Assembly: GCF_900141895.1 (NCBI RefSeq)
Contig: NZ_FQYT01000002.1
Span: forward strand, 124,001-188,000
From: Parasporobacterium paucivorans DSM 15970
GTDB lineage: Bacteria; Bacillota; Clostridia; Lachnospirales; Lachnospiraceae
Direction of reading: 5' to 3'
Length of the DNA: 64,000 nt
Shown: positions 53,146 through 61,997 of the stretch, piece after piece
Layout: each line of letters opens with the position of its first letter
Numbering within the stretch: the stretch's first letter is position 1
Program-made: the position numbers and the translations under genes
The notes under the pieces: model-generated
The model's database searches: none
The model's input: only the letters and a program-made list of their open reading frames with translations
Told to the model about the DNA's origin: nothing

Positions 53146-53901
53146 CTATGCTTCAACAGGTGCTGTTTCTTCTGCTACAGCTTCCTCTGAATACCCTTCT
53201 TCAGTGCCAGTCATTTCTTCGCCCTGTCTTGCTTCGATAACAGCATCTGCCATTCTGGAAACAATCAGTTTTACGGCTCTGATGGCATCGTCATTTCCAG
53301 GAATAACAAAATCAAGTTCTTCTGGATCACAGTTTGTATCAGCAATGCCGATAAGAGGTATTCCCAGTTTCTGAGCTTCTAATACACAGATTCTTTCTTT
53401 TTTAGGATCTACAACAAAGATGGCACTTGGAACTTTTTTCATGTTCTTGATACCGCCAAGGTTTTTCTCCAGCTTATCCCATTCTTTTCTTAATTCGATA
53501 ACTTCTTTTTTAGGAAGAACTTCAAAAGTTCCATCTTCTGACATTCTTTCGATATCTTTCAGTCTTGCAATCCTGCTCTGGATGGTCTTGAAGTTGGTCA
53601 GCATACCGCCTAACCATCTTTCATTTATGTAAAACATACCGCAACGGTCTGCTTCAACCTTAACGGTTTCCTGGGCCTGTTTCTTTGTTCCTACGAATAA
53701 GATGCTTCCGCCATCAGCTGCGATATCGGAAATAGTCTTGTATGCGGTATCGATCAGACCTACGGTCTTCTGTAAATCGATGATGTAGATACCATTTCTT
53801 TCTGTGTAAATGTATGGAGCCATCTTAGGGTTCCATCTTCTTGTCTGGTGTCCGAAATGTACACCGGCTTCAAGTAACTGTTTCATTGAAATAACGCTCA
53901 T
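53146..53901 (-). CDS. rpsB: 30S ribosomal protein S2
   Basis: 251 residues from the ATG at 53901, preceded by GGAGG and 7 nt; the longer frame starts beyond the promoter. S2 binds the 16S rRNA body. It begins [22 protein letters not shown] and has [28 protein letters not shown]-type [20 protein letters not shown]. The leader is about 100 nt and can form a T-tailed hairpin near 53953-53970. Confidence 0.98.
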   Translation of the reverse strand: MSVISMKQLLEAGVHFGHQTRRWNPKMAPYIYTERNGIYIIDLQKTVGLIDTAYKTISDIAADGGSILFVGTKKQAQETVKVEADRCGMFYINERWLGGMLTNFKTIQSRIARLKDIERMSEDGTFEVLPKKEVIELRKEWDKLEKNLGGIKNMKKVPSAIFVVDPKKERICVLEAQKLGIPLIGIADTNCDPEELDFVIPGNDDAIRAVKLIVSRMADAVIEARQGEEMTGTEEGYSEEAVAEETAPVEA

Positions 53902-53952
53902 TTTTTTTCCTCCATTTTGGTTAATATCCTCCGTATGTCTCACGCTCCGAAA

Positions 53953-53970
53953 AAACCTGAATTCAGGCAC
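53953..53970 (-). promoter_or_regulatory. Possible attenuator hairpin in the rpsB leader
   Basis: On the minus strand CCTGAATTCAGG is self-complementary and is followed directly by TTTTTT. It lies in the rpsB leader between its promoter and the ribosome site, about 55-70 nt before the AUG. Short stem, so the effect may be weak. An overlapping CTGAA/TTCAG pairing is an alternative. Confidence 0.45.
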
Positions 53971-54011
53971 CCTTTTCAGAATTGGCATACGTGCATTTTT
54001 GTAGCTATAGA

Positions 54012-54040
54012 ATTGTACCACGGTTTTTCTGAATTGGCAA
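54012..54040 (-). promoter_or_regulatory. Promoter of rpsB-tsf
   Basis: Minus strand TTGCCA (54040-54035), 17-bp spacer, TACAAT (54017-54012), extended by TG. Start near 54005, giving a leader of about 100 nt. Confidence 0.78.
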
Positions 54041-54061
54041 GGATTATTGCCTATAAATCCA

Positions 54062-54090
54062 TTTACACCCTCTCCCCATTATAGTACAAT
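54062..54090 (+). promoter_or_regulatory. Promoter of the GT2-yfhO operon
   Basis: TTTACA (54062-54067), 17-bp spacer, TACAAT (54085-54090). Start near 54097, about 26 nt before the AUG. It is divergent from the rpsB promoter. Confidence 0.7.
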
Positions 54091-54122
54091 AGCTGATAAG
54101 AACAAGAAAGCGGAGGTCTGCC

Positions 54123-55076
54123 ATGCAGTCAGTTGATATCGTTGTTCCATGCTTTAACGAAGCATCCGGAATTGAGTCCTTTTATGCCGAGACCCGAAAA
54201 GTCCTGGACACAATTGACGGATGTATTTTTCATTTCATTTTCATAAATGACGGCAGTTCGGACAAAACACCGGACATACTCGCCCGTTTTGCTAAGATTA
54301 ACTCGGACTCCGATTATATATCCCTATCGCGGAATTTCGGCAAGGAAGCTGCCATATATGCGGGTCTGAAGTTTTCCACCGGCGACTGCGTTATTGTTAT
54401 GGATGCAGATCTGCAGCACCCGCCTGACCTTATTCCGGAAATGATTGCAGGAATCCGGGAGGGCTATGACAGTTGTGCTGCAAAAAGGATTTCACGTACC
54501 GGAGAAACCTTTTTCAGGAGCGGCCTGTCCAGAGCCTTTTACAGAATCAGCAACAAGATGACAGATGTCAGCCTCGCTGAAGGCGTGGTGGATTACCGGA
54601 TCATGAAGCGCAGTGTAGTGGATGCGGTCTTAAGCCTGGGAGAGGTGCAGCGTTTTTCAAAAGGTCTTTTTGCCTGGGTAGGGTTCGACACCAAGTGGAT
54701 TCCCTATGATAACATAACCCGGGAAACGGGAAAGTCCAAGTGGAATTACAGGAATCTTTTCAAATATGCAATGGACGGGATAACGTCCTTTTCCGTCCTT
54801 CCCCTGAGGCTTGTGACGGCAATGGGATTTTTCATTTCCGTCATTGCGTTTGTTTACATAATCATCACACTCATCAAGACCTTGATCACCGGCATCGATG
54901 TACCCGGATATGTCACGACTCTTTCAGCCGTGCTGTTTTTGGGTGGAATCGTGGAGATTTCGATAGGAATCATCGGAGAATATATAGGACATATCTATAT
55001 GGAAGCAAAAAAACGTCCAATTTTCATAATCAAAGGGACAAGTTTGAAAAAGGGAGGAAGCGACACCAATGAATAA
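54123..55076 (+). CDS. Family 2 glycosyltransferase (GtrB/DPM-like)
   Basis: 317 residues. N-terminal GT-A domain (~1-225): DIVVPCFNEASGIESFY, FINDGSSDKT, VIVMDADLQHPPDLIPEM (DxD-like metal site) and SKWNYRNLFKYAMDGITSFS. C-terminal two membrane helices (~230-255 and ~265-290) as in undecaprenyl-phosphate glucosyl/mannosyl transferases. It likely charges a polyprenyl phosphate with a sugar at the membrane's inner face. Its last 8 bases overlap the YfhO gene, whose GT-C-like protein may use the lipid-linked sugar outside. Confidence 0.9.
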   Translation: MQSVDIVVPCFNEASGIESFYAETRKVLDTIDGCIFHFIFINDGSSDKTPDILARFAKINSDSDYISLSRNFGKEAAIYAGLKFSTGDCVIVMDADLQHPPDLIPEMIAGIREGYDSCAAKRISRTGETFFRSGLSRAFYRISNKMTDVSLAEGVVDYRIMKRSVVDAVLSLGEVQRFSKGLFAWVGFDTKWIPYDNITRETGKSKWNYRNLFKYAMDGITSFSVLPLRLVTAMGFFISVIAFVYIIITLIKTLITGIDVPGYVTTLSAVLFLGGIVEISIGIIGEYIGHIYMEAKKRPIFIIKGTSLKKGGSDTNE

Positions 55077-57561
55077 AACAAGACGCCCCTGTGCAGCTTA
55101 TATCATCTCCTTCTTCGTTCCTGTCCTTATCATAACCATCATTTACATATTCAGAGGAATCTACCCTTTTGGAGACAACTGTTATCTCCGGAGTGATATG
55201 TATCACCAATACGCTCCTTTCATGAAAGAATTTTTCAACAAACTTGTTAGCGGCGGAAGCCTTGCGTATTCCTGGAATATCGGTATGGGGGTGAATTTCC
55301 TTCCTGTTTACGCCTACTACCTGGCAAGTCCCCTAAACTGGATTATTGTTTTCGTTTCCCGGAACCACATAATTGAAATCATGAGCGTTTTCATTGTTCT
55401 CAAGTCTGGTCTCGCCGGGTTTACCTTCGCTTATTACCTGGGAAGGAAGTACAATACACGCAACATGCTGATCGCCTTATTTTCAATCTTCTATGCCCTT
55501 TCCTCCTACATGGCTGCCTACACATGGAACCTGATGTGGCTCGACTGCATCGTACTGCTGCCTATTGTCGTACTGGGAATAGAAGAACTGGTACTCAGAA
55601 ATAAATGTCTCCTTTACTGCATTGCCCTTGCCATATGCATCATATCCAACTACTACATTGCCATAATGATAAGCATTTTTTCCGTCCTCTATTTCATTTT
55701 CATGATGGTTTCCACACCGGACTCCAGCCTTGGAAATATCTTACGGAAAATCCAGAATTTCATCCTTTATTCCATGATTTCCGGTGGTCTGGCTGCATTC
55801 TTACTCATTCCGGTGATTTACGCAATGCAGCTTACTGCGTCCTCCGATATGACCTTCCCTCAGACATGGATCAAATACTTTACAATGTTTGAAATTCTGG
55901 CCAGAGGGCTGATGAATGTGGAGCCGGCAGTCCTTACAGCCCACGAAGCCAACATTTACAGCAGTGTCATCGTATTTATGATGATTCCCCTGTTTCTGTT
56001 CAACAAAAGAATAAGCGGCAGGGAAAAAGCCTGCAAGATGATTCTGGTCGCCATTTTTTTCCTGAGTTTCAATTTCAATATACCTAACTATATCTGGCAT
56101 GGTTTTCATTTTCCAAACAGTCTGCCCTGCCGGCAGTCCTTCATTCTTATCTTCCTGCTGCTGGTAATGAGTTTCCAGGCTTTTATCGACATAAGAAGGT
56201 ATTCATCCTCCCAGATCTACGGAAGCTTCTTCGGAACTGCCGTCTTCTTCATGTTTATCGAGCATTTCCTGACAGGTGAAGATAAACTCCCCTACTATAC
56301 AGTTTATCTGAGTCTTTTATTCGTTGCCTTGTACCTGCTCGTAATAAGCCTGTTCCGGGGAAACGGCATTTCCCGTCCAGCCGTGTTGTACCTGTTTTTT
56401 GTTGTTGCAATAGCAGAAGCCGCAATCAACACAGGGTCCACCGCCTTCAGCACAACCACCAGATCTGCCTATTTAAGCGACAATGCGGACGTGGAAAATG
56501 TACTTGCCCAGGTCCAGAAAGAGGATACGGGTTTTTACCGGATTGAAAAGGTTTTGCGCCGGACAAAAAATGACGCCGCCTGGCACGATTACAAAGGAGT
56601 TTCCATCTTTTCCTCCACTACAAATGCCGGCGTCACCGACTACCTTGGTTCCCTTGGCTTTGAGGAATCTATGAACGCTTATTCCTTTTATGGATATACG
56701 CCTTTGACCGCTTCACTGCTTAATGTGAAATACATGCTGTCAAACACAGTACTTGAAGAAAGCGATTTATACAGTCTGTACGCCCAGTCCGGAAGCATTT
56801 CCCTGTATGAAAATAAATATACTTTACCACTAGGCTTCATGGTGAATGGGAACCTGGAAGAAATATTTTCCACCTTGGATAATGATCCTTTTGTGGTACA
56901 GAATAATTTTGTGTCCGCCACCACTGGCTTGGAAAATATTTTCACGATACTTTCCTCCGGCAGCACCGGTTCTTCCGCGTATGCAGACATAGAGGAAGAT
57001 GGTCATATTTTCGCCTATGTAAATACGGATGCAAAATCCGTTACAGTTGAAATCACAAGTGCCTCCGGAATAACCATTGAAACAAAAACGTATGATAGTA
57101 CCCAGCATGACCGAATTATAGATATTGGCACCGTATCTGCTGGTAACAAAGTCACTATATCTCCAGACAGCTCAGAGAATGCCATCTTCTCCTATTTCGC
57201 TGCGTTCAACGAAAAAGTTTATACGGATGTTTTCAAGGAACTGGATGCCGGATCTCTTGTAATCGAAAAATATTCCGATACGTATATCCGCGGCACTGTC
57301 GATGCCGGTGAAGACGGTCTTTTGCTTACGTCCATTCCATATGATGAAGGCTTCTCCGTTTATGTGGACGGAAAGAAAACAGACACAAAAGCTTTCAAAA
57401 ACGCCTTCATCAGTTTTCCGGTCGAAAAAGGCAGCCATACGATTGTATTGGTATACTCACCCAAAGGTCTTGCTTTGGGCTTCATCATCTCGGCTGCCTC
57501 ACTTGTTGCACTCTTACTGGTTATTGGGTGGAAGCTGTATCGAAAGCGTCATAAAGATTGA
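55069..57561 (+). CDS. YfhO family membrane protein (GT-C-like)
   Basis: 830 residues. About 12-13 membrane helices in the first ~470 residues, then a large outside domain (residues ~470-790), and one final helix (LALGFIISAASLVALLLVIGW). The family landmarks are GDNCYLRSDMYHQYAPF near residue 40, with the acidic pair after helix 1 typical of GT-C enzymes, SLAYSWNIGMGVNFLP and RQSFILIFLLLVMSFQAF. YfhO in B. subtilis and Listeria glycosylates lipoteichoic acid. With the upstream GtrB-like gene it probably makes and transfers a lipid-linked sugar to a cell-wall polymer or protein. Confidence 0.88.
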   Translation: MNKTRRPCAAYIISFFVPVLIITIIYIFRGIYPFGDNCYLRSDMYHQYAPFMKEFFNKLVSGGSLAYSWNIGMGVNFLPVYAYYLASPLNWIIVFVSRNHIIEIMSVFIVLKSGLAGFTFAYYLGRKYNTRNMLIALFSIFYALSSYMAAYTWNLMWLDCIVLLPIVVLGIEELVLRNKCLLYCIALAICIISNYYIAIMISIFSVLYFIFMMVSTPDSSLGNILRKIQNFILYSMISGGLAAFLLIPVIYAMQLTASSDMTFPQTWIKYFTMFEILARGLMNVEPAVLTAHEANIYSSVIVFMMIPLFLFNKRISGREKACKMILVAIFFLSFNFNIPNYIWHGFHFPNSLPCRQSFILIFLLLVMSFQAFIDIRRYSSSQIYGSFFGTAVFFMFIEHFLTGEDKLPYYTVYLSLLFVALYLLVISLFRGNGISRPAVLYLFFVVAIAEAAINTGSTAFSTTTRSAYLSDNADVENVLAQVQKEDTGFYRIEKVLRRTKNDAAWHDYKGVSIFSSTTNAGVTDYLGSLGFEESMNAYSFYGYTPLTASLLNVKYMLSNTVLEESDLYSLYAQSGSISLYENKYTLPLGFMVNGNLEEIFSTLDNDPFVVQNNFVSATTGLENIFTILSSGSTGSSAYADIEEDGHIFAYVNTDAKSVTVEITSASGITIETKTYDSTQHDRIIDIGTVSAGNKVTISPDSSENAIFSYFAAFNEKVYTDVFKELDAGSLVIEKYSDTYIRGTVDAGEDGLLLTSIPYDEGFSVYVDGKKTDTKAFKNAFISFPVEKGSHTIVLVYSPKGLALGFIISAASLVALLLVIGWKLYRKRHKD

Positions 57562-58540
57562 TATCAATGCTTGCAATACCGGCTATGGAAAGATTTTTCC
57601 ATAGCCTTTTATTTACTGTATGGTTCAAACCTTCAACAAATGGCTGATAGGATTTTTCAAATACTTCGTCTTTCTCCTTTTGGATAAGCTCTGTCTTTTT
57701 ATGTGCGCTCTCATCCGGAAGATAACTGTTGAGGCATCTGATAACGTAAAATCCTTTATCCGTCTCAATGACTCCGCTTATTTCTCCATCCTTAAGAGAA
57801 AAGGCCGCCTCTGAAAACACCTCCTCCATTTCGCTTTTACAGAAGGTATATTCCACGGTCGAATCATCCGAGTATTCCTGCGCCAGTGCCGCAAAGTCTT
57901 CTCCGTTCGTCGCCTTGTCCAGGATATCTGCCGCTTTCGACTTTGCACTTTGGATTTCTTGCTCTCCAAATGCAACTCGGTTTCCCTCATCATCCAGAGA
58001 GAATGTCTTGATGAAGATGCTCTGGACCCGGATTACCTTGGCATCCACGTCACTGATTTTCGATGCAATATCCCCGGTCATCTCATCGAAGACCTTTTCA
58101 GCCAGCGCATATTTCTCAACGATTTCATAGATGGATTCCTGGTTGACCCCGGTCTTTTCAACCTGATCCGAAGTCAAGGCACCATAAAATACATTGCTGA
58201 CCTGTTTCACCTTTTCCTTTTCCCCATCCGTCAGTACGGTTCCATTTTTCTTTGCGAACAGATAGCGAAGCGTTATATCGGACATTTCATCAAGTACATC
58301 CGCCTTAATATATTGCTCAAATCCGTCTCCAGCAAATTCCTGGTTCCACACATCTTCACCAAATCGTTTTTCGTACGCACTTTTCTTAATTCCGAGAAAA
58401 AGCCTGGCAGTACTGACACTGCAGGTTTCATCCGATATCGTATAAACCTCTTTGCTGCTGAGTATTGTAGTGAAATTAATCCTGCCGCACCCGCTGAGCA
58501 GCAGAATGCATAGCATTGCTGCCAAGACCATTTTTTTCAT
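57521..58540 (-). CDS. Lipoprotein peptidyl-prolyl isomerase (PrsA-type foldase)
   Basis: 339 residues. Signal peptide with lipobox LLSGC (cysteine at residue 18). An N-terminal SurA-like helical part (~20-160) precedes a parvulin domain (~180-285: VRVIRVQSIFIK-like KVIRVQSIFIKTF, AKSKAADILDKATNGEDFAALAQEYSDD, ETDKGFYVIRCLN). It folds exported proteins outside the membrane. Its last 41 bases overlap the end of yfhO, and its coding sequence holds the yfhO terminator. Monocistronic. Confidence 0.88.
   Translation of the reverse strand: MKKMVLAAMLCILLLSGCGRINFTTILSSKEVYTISDETCSVSTARLFLGIKKSAYEKRFGEDVWNQEFAGDGFEQYIKADVLDEMSDITLRYLFAKKNGTVLTDGEKEKVKQVSNVFYGALTSDQVEKTGVNQESIYEIVEKYALAEKVFDEMTGDIASKISDVDAKVIRVQSIFIKTFSLDDEGNRVAFGEQEIQSAKSKAADILDKATNGEDFAALAQEYSDDSTVEYTFCKSEMEEVFSEAAFSLKDGEISGVIETDKGFYVIRCLNSYLPDESAHKKTELIQKEKDEVFEKSYQPFVEGLNHTVNKRLWKNLSIAGIASIDINLYDAFDTASTQ
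57581..57610 (+). terminator. Terminator of yfhO, inside the foldase coding sequence
   Basis: GGCTATGGAA (57581-57590) and TTCCATAGCC (57597-57606) form a 10-bp stem with 6-nt loop followed by TTTTATTTA. It lies 20 bp after the yfhO stop and within the opposite-strand foldase gene. Confidence 0.8.
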
Positions 58541-58629
58541 TTTATAATTCTGCTCCCTGAATTTGTTTTTTACTGCCAGAACATTAACGTTTGATTTGAC
58601 TCCTAATGCTCAGTCTGAATAAGACACGC

Positions 58630-58651
58630 AAAACAGGGTCAATCACCCCTG
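58630..58651 (-). terminator. Weak terminator of the EamA gene
   Basis: On the minus strand CAGGGGT...ACCCTG (58651-58634) forms a short stem followed by TTTTG. It lies 13 bp past the EamA stop. Confidence 0.5.
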
Positions 58652-58663
58652 AAAGCATCAATG

Positions 58664-59581
58664 TCAGCCATCTGCTTCTTCTGCCTTGCTGCGGACATAT
58701 TTCAGAACAGGGAAGGAAATCTTCGTTTCTGAAATCACAATTGAAATGAATATCAATAGAAATCCTCCGAGCAGTTTGGGTGTGACACTTTCTCCATATA
58801 GCATTACGGAGAATAAAACTCCAAAAACCGATTCCAGACTTAGAATAATGGATGCCGCAGAAGGGTTTGTGTATTTTTGTCCGATGTTCTGTAATAGCAG
58901 TGCTATTGCCGTGGCAAAAAAAGCAAGATAGACCATATCAAGGACCAGACCTCCCGACCATACGGAAACAGGCGGAATGTCTTCGAATATAAAGGTGGTG
59001 ATCCAGGAAAACACCGAACAATAAGCAAACTGCAGAATTGTAATCAATACCGGATCCCTGTTTTTCCCAAAAACCGCAACGGCAACCATATGAGCTGCAT
59101 AAAAAAATCCGCCGATAATTGTAAAAGCATCGCCAAAGCCTATTCTCAGTCCTTCAGTAAGGGAAACCAATCCAATTCCCCCAAGGCATAACACCGCCGC
59201 AATAAAATTCGACATCTCCGGTCTTTTTTTCCGCACAAACCAAAACAGGAAAGGGACCATAACACAGTAAATCGAGGTGAGGAATGCATTCTTTCCCGGT
59301 GTGGTCCCGGTAATTCCTATAGTCTGCGTAAAGTACGCAACAAACAGAAATGCGCCTATAACGAGCGTCCCCCGGATATACTCTGCATTTATTCCAGGCA
59401 GCTTCTTACGGAATACTATGCACAAAAAGATGCAGGCTACCGTAAAGCGGATGGAAAGAAGATAATTAGACGGCAGGACTTCTGTTGTGTTTTTCATAAT
59501 AAAAAAGGAGCTCCCCCATATCAGCGCCGCTGCAAACAGGGAAAGTCTTGCTCCTATTTTTATATTTTTTTCGCTTTTCAT
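58664..59581 (-). CDS. EamA/DMT family transporter
   Basis: 305 residues from the ATG at 59581 with GGAG 5 nt upstream. Ten predicted membrane helices in two EamA repeats: repeat 1 LSLFAAALIWGSSFFIMKNTTEVL, repeat 2 starting near EMSNFIAAVLCLGGIGLVSL and ending ASIILSLESVFGVLFSVMLYGES. The family exports or imports small metabolites, often amino acids; specificity is not readable. It is 21 bp after the ATPase gene of the amino-acid transporter and may be part of that ArgR-type operon. Confidence 0.88.
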   Translation of the reverse strand: MKSEKNIKIGARLSLFAAALIWGSSFFIMKNTTEVLPSNYLLSIRFTVACIFLCIVFRKKLPGINAEYIRGTLVIGAFLFVAYFTQTIGITGTTPGKNAFLTSIYCVMVPFLFWFVRKKRPEMSNFIAAVLCLGGIGLVSLTEGLRIGFGDAFTIIGGFFYAAHMVAVAVFGKNRDPVLITILQFAYCSVFSWITTFIFEDIPPVSVWSGGLVLDMVYLAFFATAIALLLQNIGQKYTNPSAASIILSLESVFGVLFSVMLYGESVTPKLLGGFLLIFISIVISETKISFPVLKYVRSKAEEADG

Positions 59582-59602
59582 AATTTCTCCGTGCATTCTA
59601 TA

Positions 59603-60352
59603 CTAAAGGACACTGTTTAAAAATTTCCTCGTTTTATCATTTTGTGGATTGCTGAATATTTCTGCCGGGCTTCCGGTCTCCAATATCAATCCGTTGTCCA
59701 TGAATGATACGTTGTCTGCTACTTCTCTGGCAAATCCCATTTCATGGGTGACAACAACCATGGTCATTCCTTCTCGGGCCAGATCCTTCATTACCTCCAG
59801 AACCTCCCCAACCATTTCTGGATCCAGAGCAGAAGTGGGTTCATCAAAGAGCATCACTTCCGGTTCCATAGCGAGTGCTCTCACGATTGCAATACGCTGT
59901 TTCTGCCCTCCCGAAAGTTTATTGGGATACGAGTCCGCTTTATCTTCCAGTCCGATTTTCCGCAGAAGCTTCATGGCTCTTTCCTCCGCTTCCGACGCGG
60001 ATAATTTCAGCAGACGCATGGGCGCCAGAGTAATATTCTTAAGAACCGTCATATGGGGAAACAGATTGAATTGCTGGAACACCATTCCAATCTTACATCT
60101 CAGTTTATTAATATCATTCCGGGAGTCCGTTATATCCACACCTTCAAAAAGAATGGTCCCCGCACTGGTTTCCTCCAGCCGGTTCAGGCATCGGAGAAAC
60201 GTGGATTTTCCGGATCCAGATGGGCCAATGATGACCATGACTTCCCCTTTGTGTATGTCCATGGACACACGGTCAAGAACCTTGTTCTTTCCGAAAAACT
60301 TCTCGATATTTTCGACTTTAAATACTATATCCGAATTAACGTTCACCGGCAT
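59603..60352 (-). CDS. Amino acid ABC transporter ATP-binding protein
   Basis: 249 residues, GlnQ/ArtP-type. Walker [23 protein letters not shown]-loop [15 protein letters not shown], signature [15 protein letters not shown], Walker [17 protein letters not shown] and the switch [11 protein letters not shown] are all intact. Its start overlaps the permease gene by 17 bp. Together with the permease and binding protein below it forms a polar amino-acid importer, probably for arginine. Confidence 0.95.
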   Translation of the reverse strand: MPVNVNSDIVFKVENIEKFFGKNKVLDRVSMDIHKGEVMVIIGPSGSGKSTFLRCLNRLEETSAGTILFEGVDITDSRNDINKLRCKIGMVFQQFNLFPHMTVLKNITLAPMRLLKLSASEAEERAMKLLRKIGLEDKADSYPNKLSGGQKQRIAIVRALAMEPEVMLFDEPTSALDPEMVGEVLEVMKDLAREGMTMVVVTHEMGFAREVADNVSFMDNGLILETGSPAEIFSNPQNDKTRKFLNSVL

Positions 60353-61025
60353 GCAGTCTCCTTTCCAGGCGGCTTATCCCCGCTGATAACAACATCACGA
60401 TAACCAGGTAGATGAGGGCTACCGCTATCAGTGGCATGAAGGCCTCATAGGTCCGGCTTCTGATAATATCCCCCCCTTTTGTTAAATCCATCAGCCCGAT
60501 ATACCCGGAAATGGAGGTCTCCTTAAGGAGAGAGATGGATTCGTTGCCCAAGGCTGGCAATACATTTTTAAAAGCCTGGGGAATAATAATAAACCGGAAC
60601 GTCTCCAGGTAGCTTAATCCGAGGCTCCTTCCAGCTTCAAACTGTCCGCTGTCGATGGAATTGATACCAGAGCGGACAATTTCTGCCACGTAAGCACCTG
60701 AATTGATGCCGAAGGCAATCACAGCAACGAAAACCTTGGAAACATTGGGGCTGGTAAATATAACATAATAAATAATCAATAGCTGTATCATTACTGGTGT
60801 GCCTCGTACAATCGTCAGATACAGCTTGCAGATGGCATTGGGAATTTTCAGCTTTCCGGTTTTATCCGCACTGGTACGGATTACTGCCACCACAAAACCA
60901 AGAACAACGCCAATGATTAACGCAAAAAACGTAATGACAAACGTTGTTTTCAGTCCCTCGAACAGATAGACCCAGCGGTCGTCCGTTATGAAGTTGTTAA
61001 TAAATTTTTCGGAAAAATTTTCCAT
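60336..61025 (-). CDS. Amino acid ABC transporter permease
   Basis: 229 residues, about five membrane helices. HisMQ/GlnP-type permease with the EAA-loop [33 protein letters not shown], the contact with the ATPase, and an N-terminal [17 protein letters not shown]. It belongs to the His/Glu/Gln/Arg/opine class. It lies 65 bp after the binding-protein gene; a stable hairpin fills the gap. One permease subunit only, so a homodimer is likely. Confidence 0.94.
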   Translation of the reverse strand: MENFSEKFINNFITDDRWVYLFEGLKTTFVITFFALIIGVVLGFVVAVIRTSADKTGKLKIPNAICKLYLTIVRGTPVMIQLLIIYYVIFTSPNVSKVFVAVIAFGINSGAYVAEIVRSGINSIDSGQFEAGRSLGLSYLETFRFIIIPQAFKNVLPALGNESISLLKETSISGYIGLMDLTKGGDIIRSRTYEAFMPLIAVALIYLVIVMLLSAGISRLERRLHAGER

Positions 61026-61045
61026 TCTATCACCTCAGACAGACA

Positions 61046-61071
61046 GGGCTGCGGCACGAATGCTGCAACCC
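61046..61071 (-). promoter_or_regulatory. Intercistronic hairpin with UUCG tetraloop after the binding-protein gene
   Basis: On minus GGGTTGC (61071-61065) pairs with GCAGCCC (61052-61046), and inside it GCA-TTCG-TGC adds a UUCG-capped stem. There is no T-tract. It probably stabilises the upstream binding-protein mRNA or causes partial termination, giving more binding protein than permease. Confidence 0.7.
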
Positions 61072-61090
61072 CGTGATGTTTTATTTACGG

Positions 61091-61882
61091 TTATTTTCTA
61101 ACGATGATTACCTGCGTTGCGGTTGTGTAAGGCACTGTAAAATCGATGCTGAGAAGCCTGTCTTCCGTCACCGTCATCCCAGCAACACCTATATCAGCCC
61201 TGCCTGACTGAACGGCATTTATGATGGAATCAAACTCCATATCTTCTATCTTCAATTCCATACCCAGGATATCGCATACTGCCTGTGCCATATCTGCATC
61301 GATTCCTACAATGGTTTCCCCGTCATAATATTCATATGGCTCGAAGGCTGCGTTAGTTGCCATTGTAAGCGTTCCGTTGGAACGGTCGACATTTTCCGGT
61401 GAGGTGTATGGCGTCTTCCCTTTTGTATCGTCGCCGATGTAGTTGCTGATGATGGAATCCAGTGTACCATTTTCTTTTAAGGTCGTAAGAGCTCCGTTGA
61501 TCTTATCTTTCAACTCGCTGTTCTCTTTGGAAATACAAATTGCGTATTGCTCTTCAGCAAATTTTTCATCCAGTATGGTCAGATCATCATTTTTTGCAAC
61601 AAAGGCTTTTGCTGGCTCCTGGTCGATAATCACACAGTCTACCTTTCCCTGTTTTAAAGCCTGGACAGCATCTGTTCCCTTGGAATATCTGTCAAGTTTG
61701 GACCCGTCCTCTTCGTAGTCCGATGCATAAATATCACCTGTGGTTCCCAGCTGGACCCCTATTGTCTTGCCCGGGAGATCGTCCACGGAAAACACCGTGT
61801 TCTCTGGAATATTACTGCCTCCGCATCCGGCTAGAGACATGGCCAACACCGCCGCTGCCGCAAAAACTAGAACTTTTTTCAT
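61091..61882 (-). CDS. Amino-acid-binding lipoprotein, circularly permuted SBP family 3 fold
   Basis: 263 residues. Lipobox LAGC (cysteine 20). Normal family-3 binding proteins run lobe 1 (start: ...T-x-A-x-F-x-P-F-E...G-x-D-x-D..., ending ...Y-x-x-x-x-Q-x-x-V) then lobe 2 (SVDDLKGKxxGVQxGTT...). Here the order is reversed: residues ~32-150 are lobe 2 (SVDDLPGKTIGVQLGTTGD, DAVQALKQGKVDCVIID, ALTTLKENGTLDSIISNYIG) and residues ~170-263 are lobe 1 (LTMATNAAFEPYEYYDG, IVGIDADMAQAVCDILG, GMTVTEDRLLSIDFTVPY, ending TATQVIIVRK). Both halves are complete, with the arginine in GMTVTEDR. First gene of the transporter operon behind ARG-box-like sites, so arginine or a related basic amino acid is the probable ligand. 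Confidence 0.85.
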   Translation of the reverse strand: MKKVLVFAAAAVLAMSLAGCGGSNIPENTVFSVDDLPGKTIGVQLGTTGDIYASDYEEDGSKLDRYSKGTDAVQALKQGKVDCVIIDQEPAKAFVAKNDDLTILDEKFAEEQYAICISKENSELKDKINGALTTLKENGTLDSIISNYIGDDTKGKTPYTSPENVDRSNGTLTMATNAAFEPYEYYDGETIVGIDADMAQAVCDILGMELKIEDMEFDSIINAVQSGRADIGVAGMTVTEDRLLSIDFTVPYTTATQVIIVRK

Positions 61883-61900
61883 TAAGTTTCTCCTCCTATT

Positions 61901-61959
61901 TATGTATATTAATTCATAATTTACGCATAAATTTACATTTTTATGTATATTTATGCGTA
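61901..61959. promoter_or_regulatory. Array of ARG boxes (ArgR/AhrC operators) upstream of the ABC operon
   Basis: TATGTATATTAATTCATA (61901-61918) matches the ARG-box consensus TNTGNATWWWWATNCANA at every position. TATGTATATTTATGCGTA (61942-61959) has one mismatch. A degenerate third site lies between at 61922-61939. Site starts are 20-21 bp apart, as in tandem ArgR boxes with 2-3 bp spacing. They lie downstream of the -10, over the start site, where ArgR with arginine would repress. Confidence 0.78.
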
Positions 61960-61960
61960 T

Positions 61961-61989
61961 AATTTAACACTTATCCGATTATTTGTCAA
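61961..61989 (-). promoter_or_regulatory. Promoter of the amino-acid ABC operon
   Basis: Minus strand TTGACA (61989-61984), 17-bp spacer, TAAATT (61966-61961). The leader of about 70 nt contains the ARG boxes; AGGAGGAG precedes the AUG. Confidence 0.7.
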
Positions 61990-61997
61990 TGCCTTGT

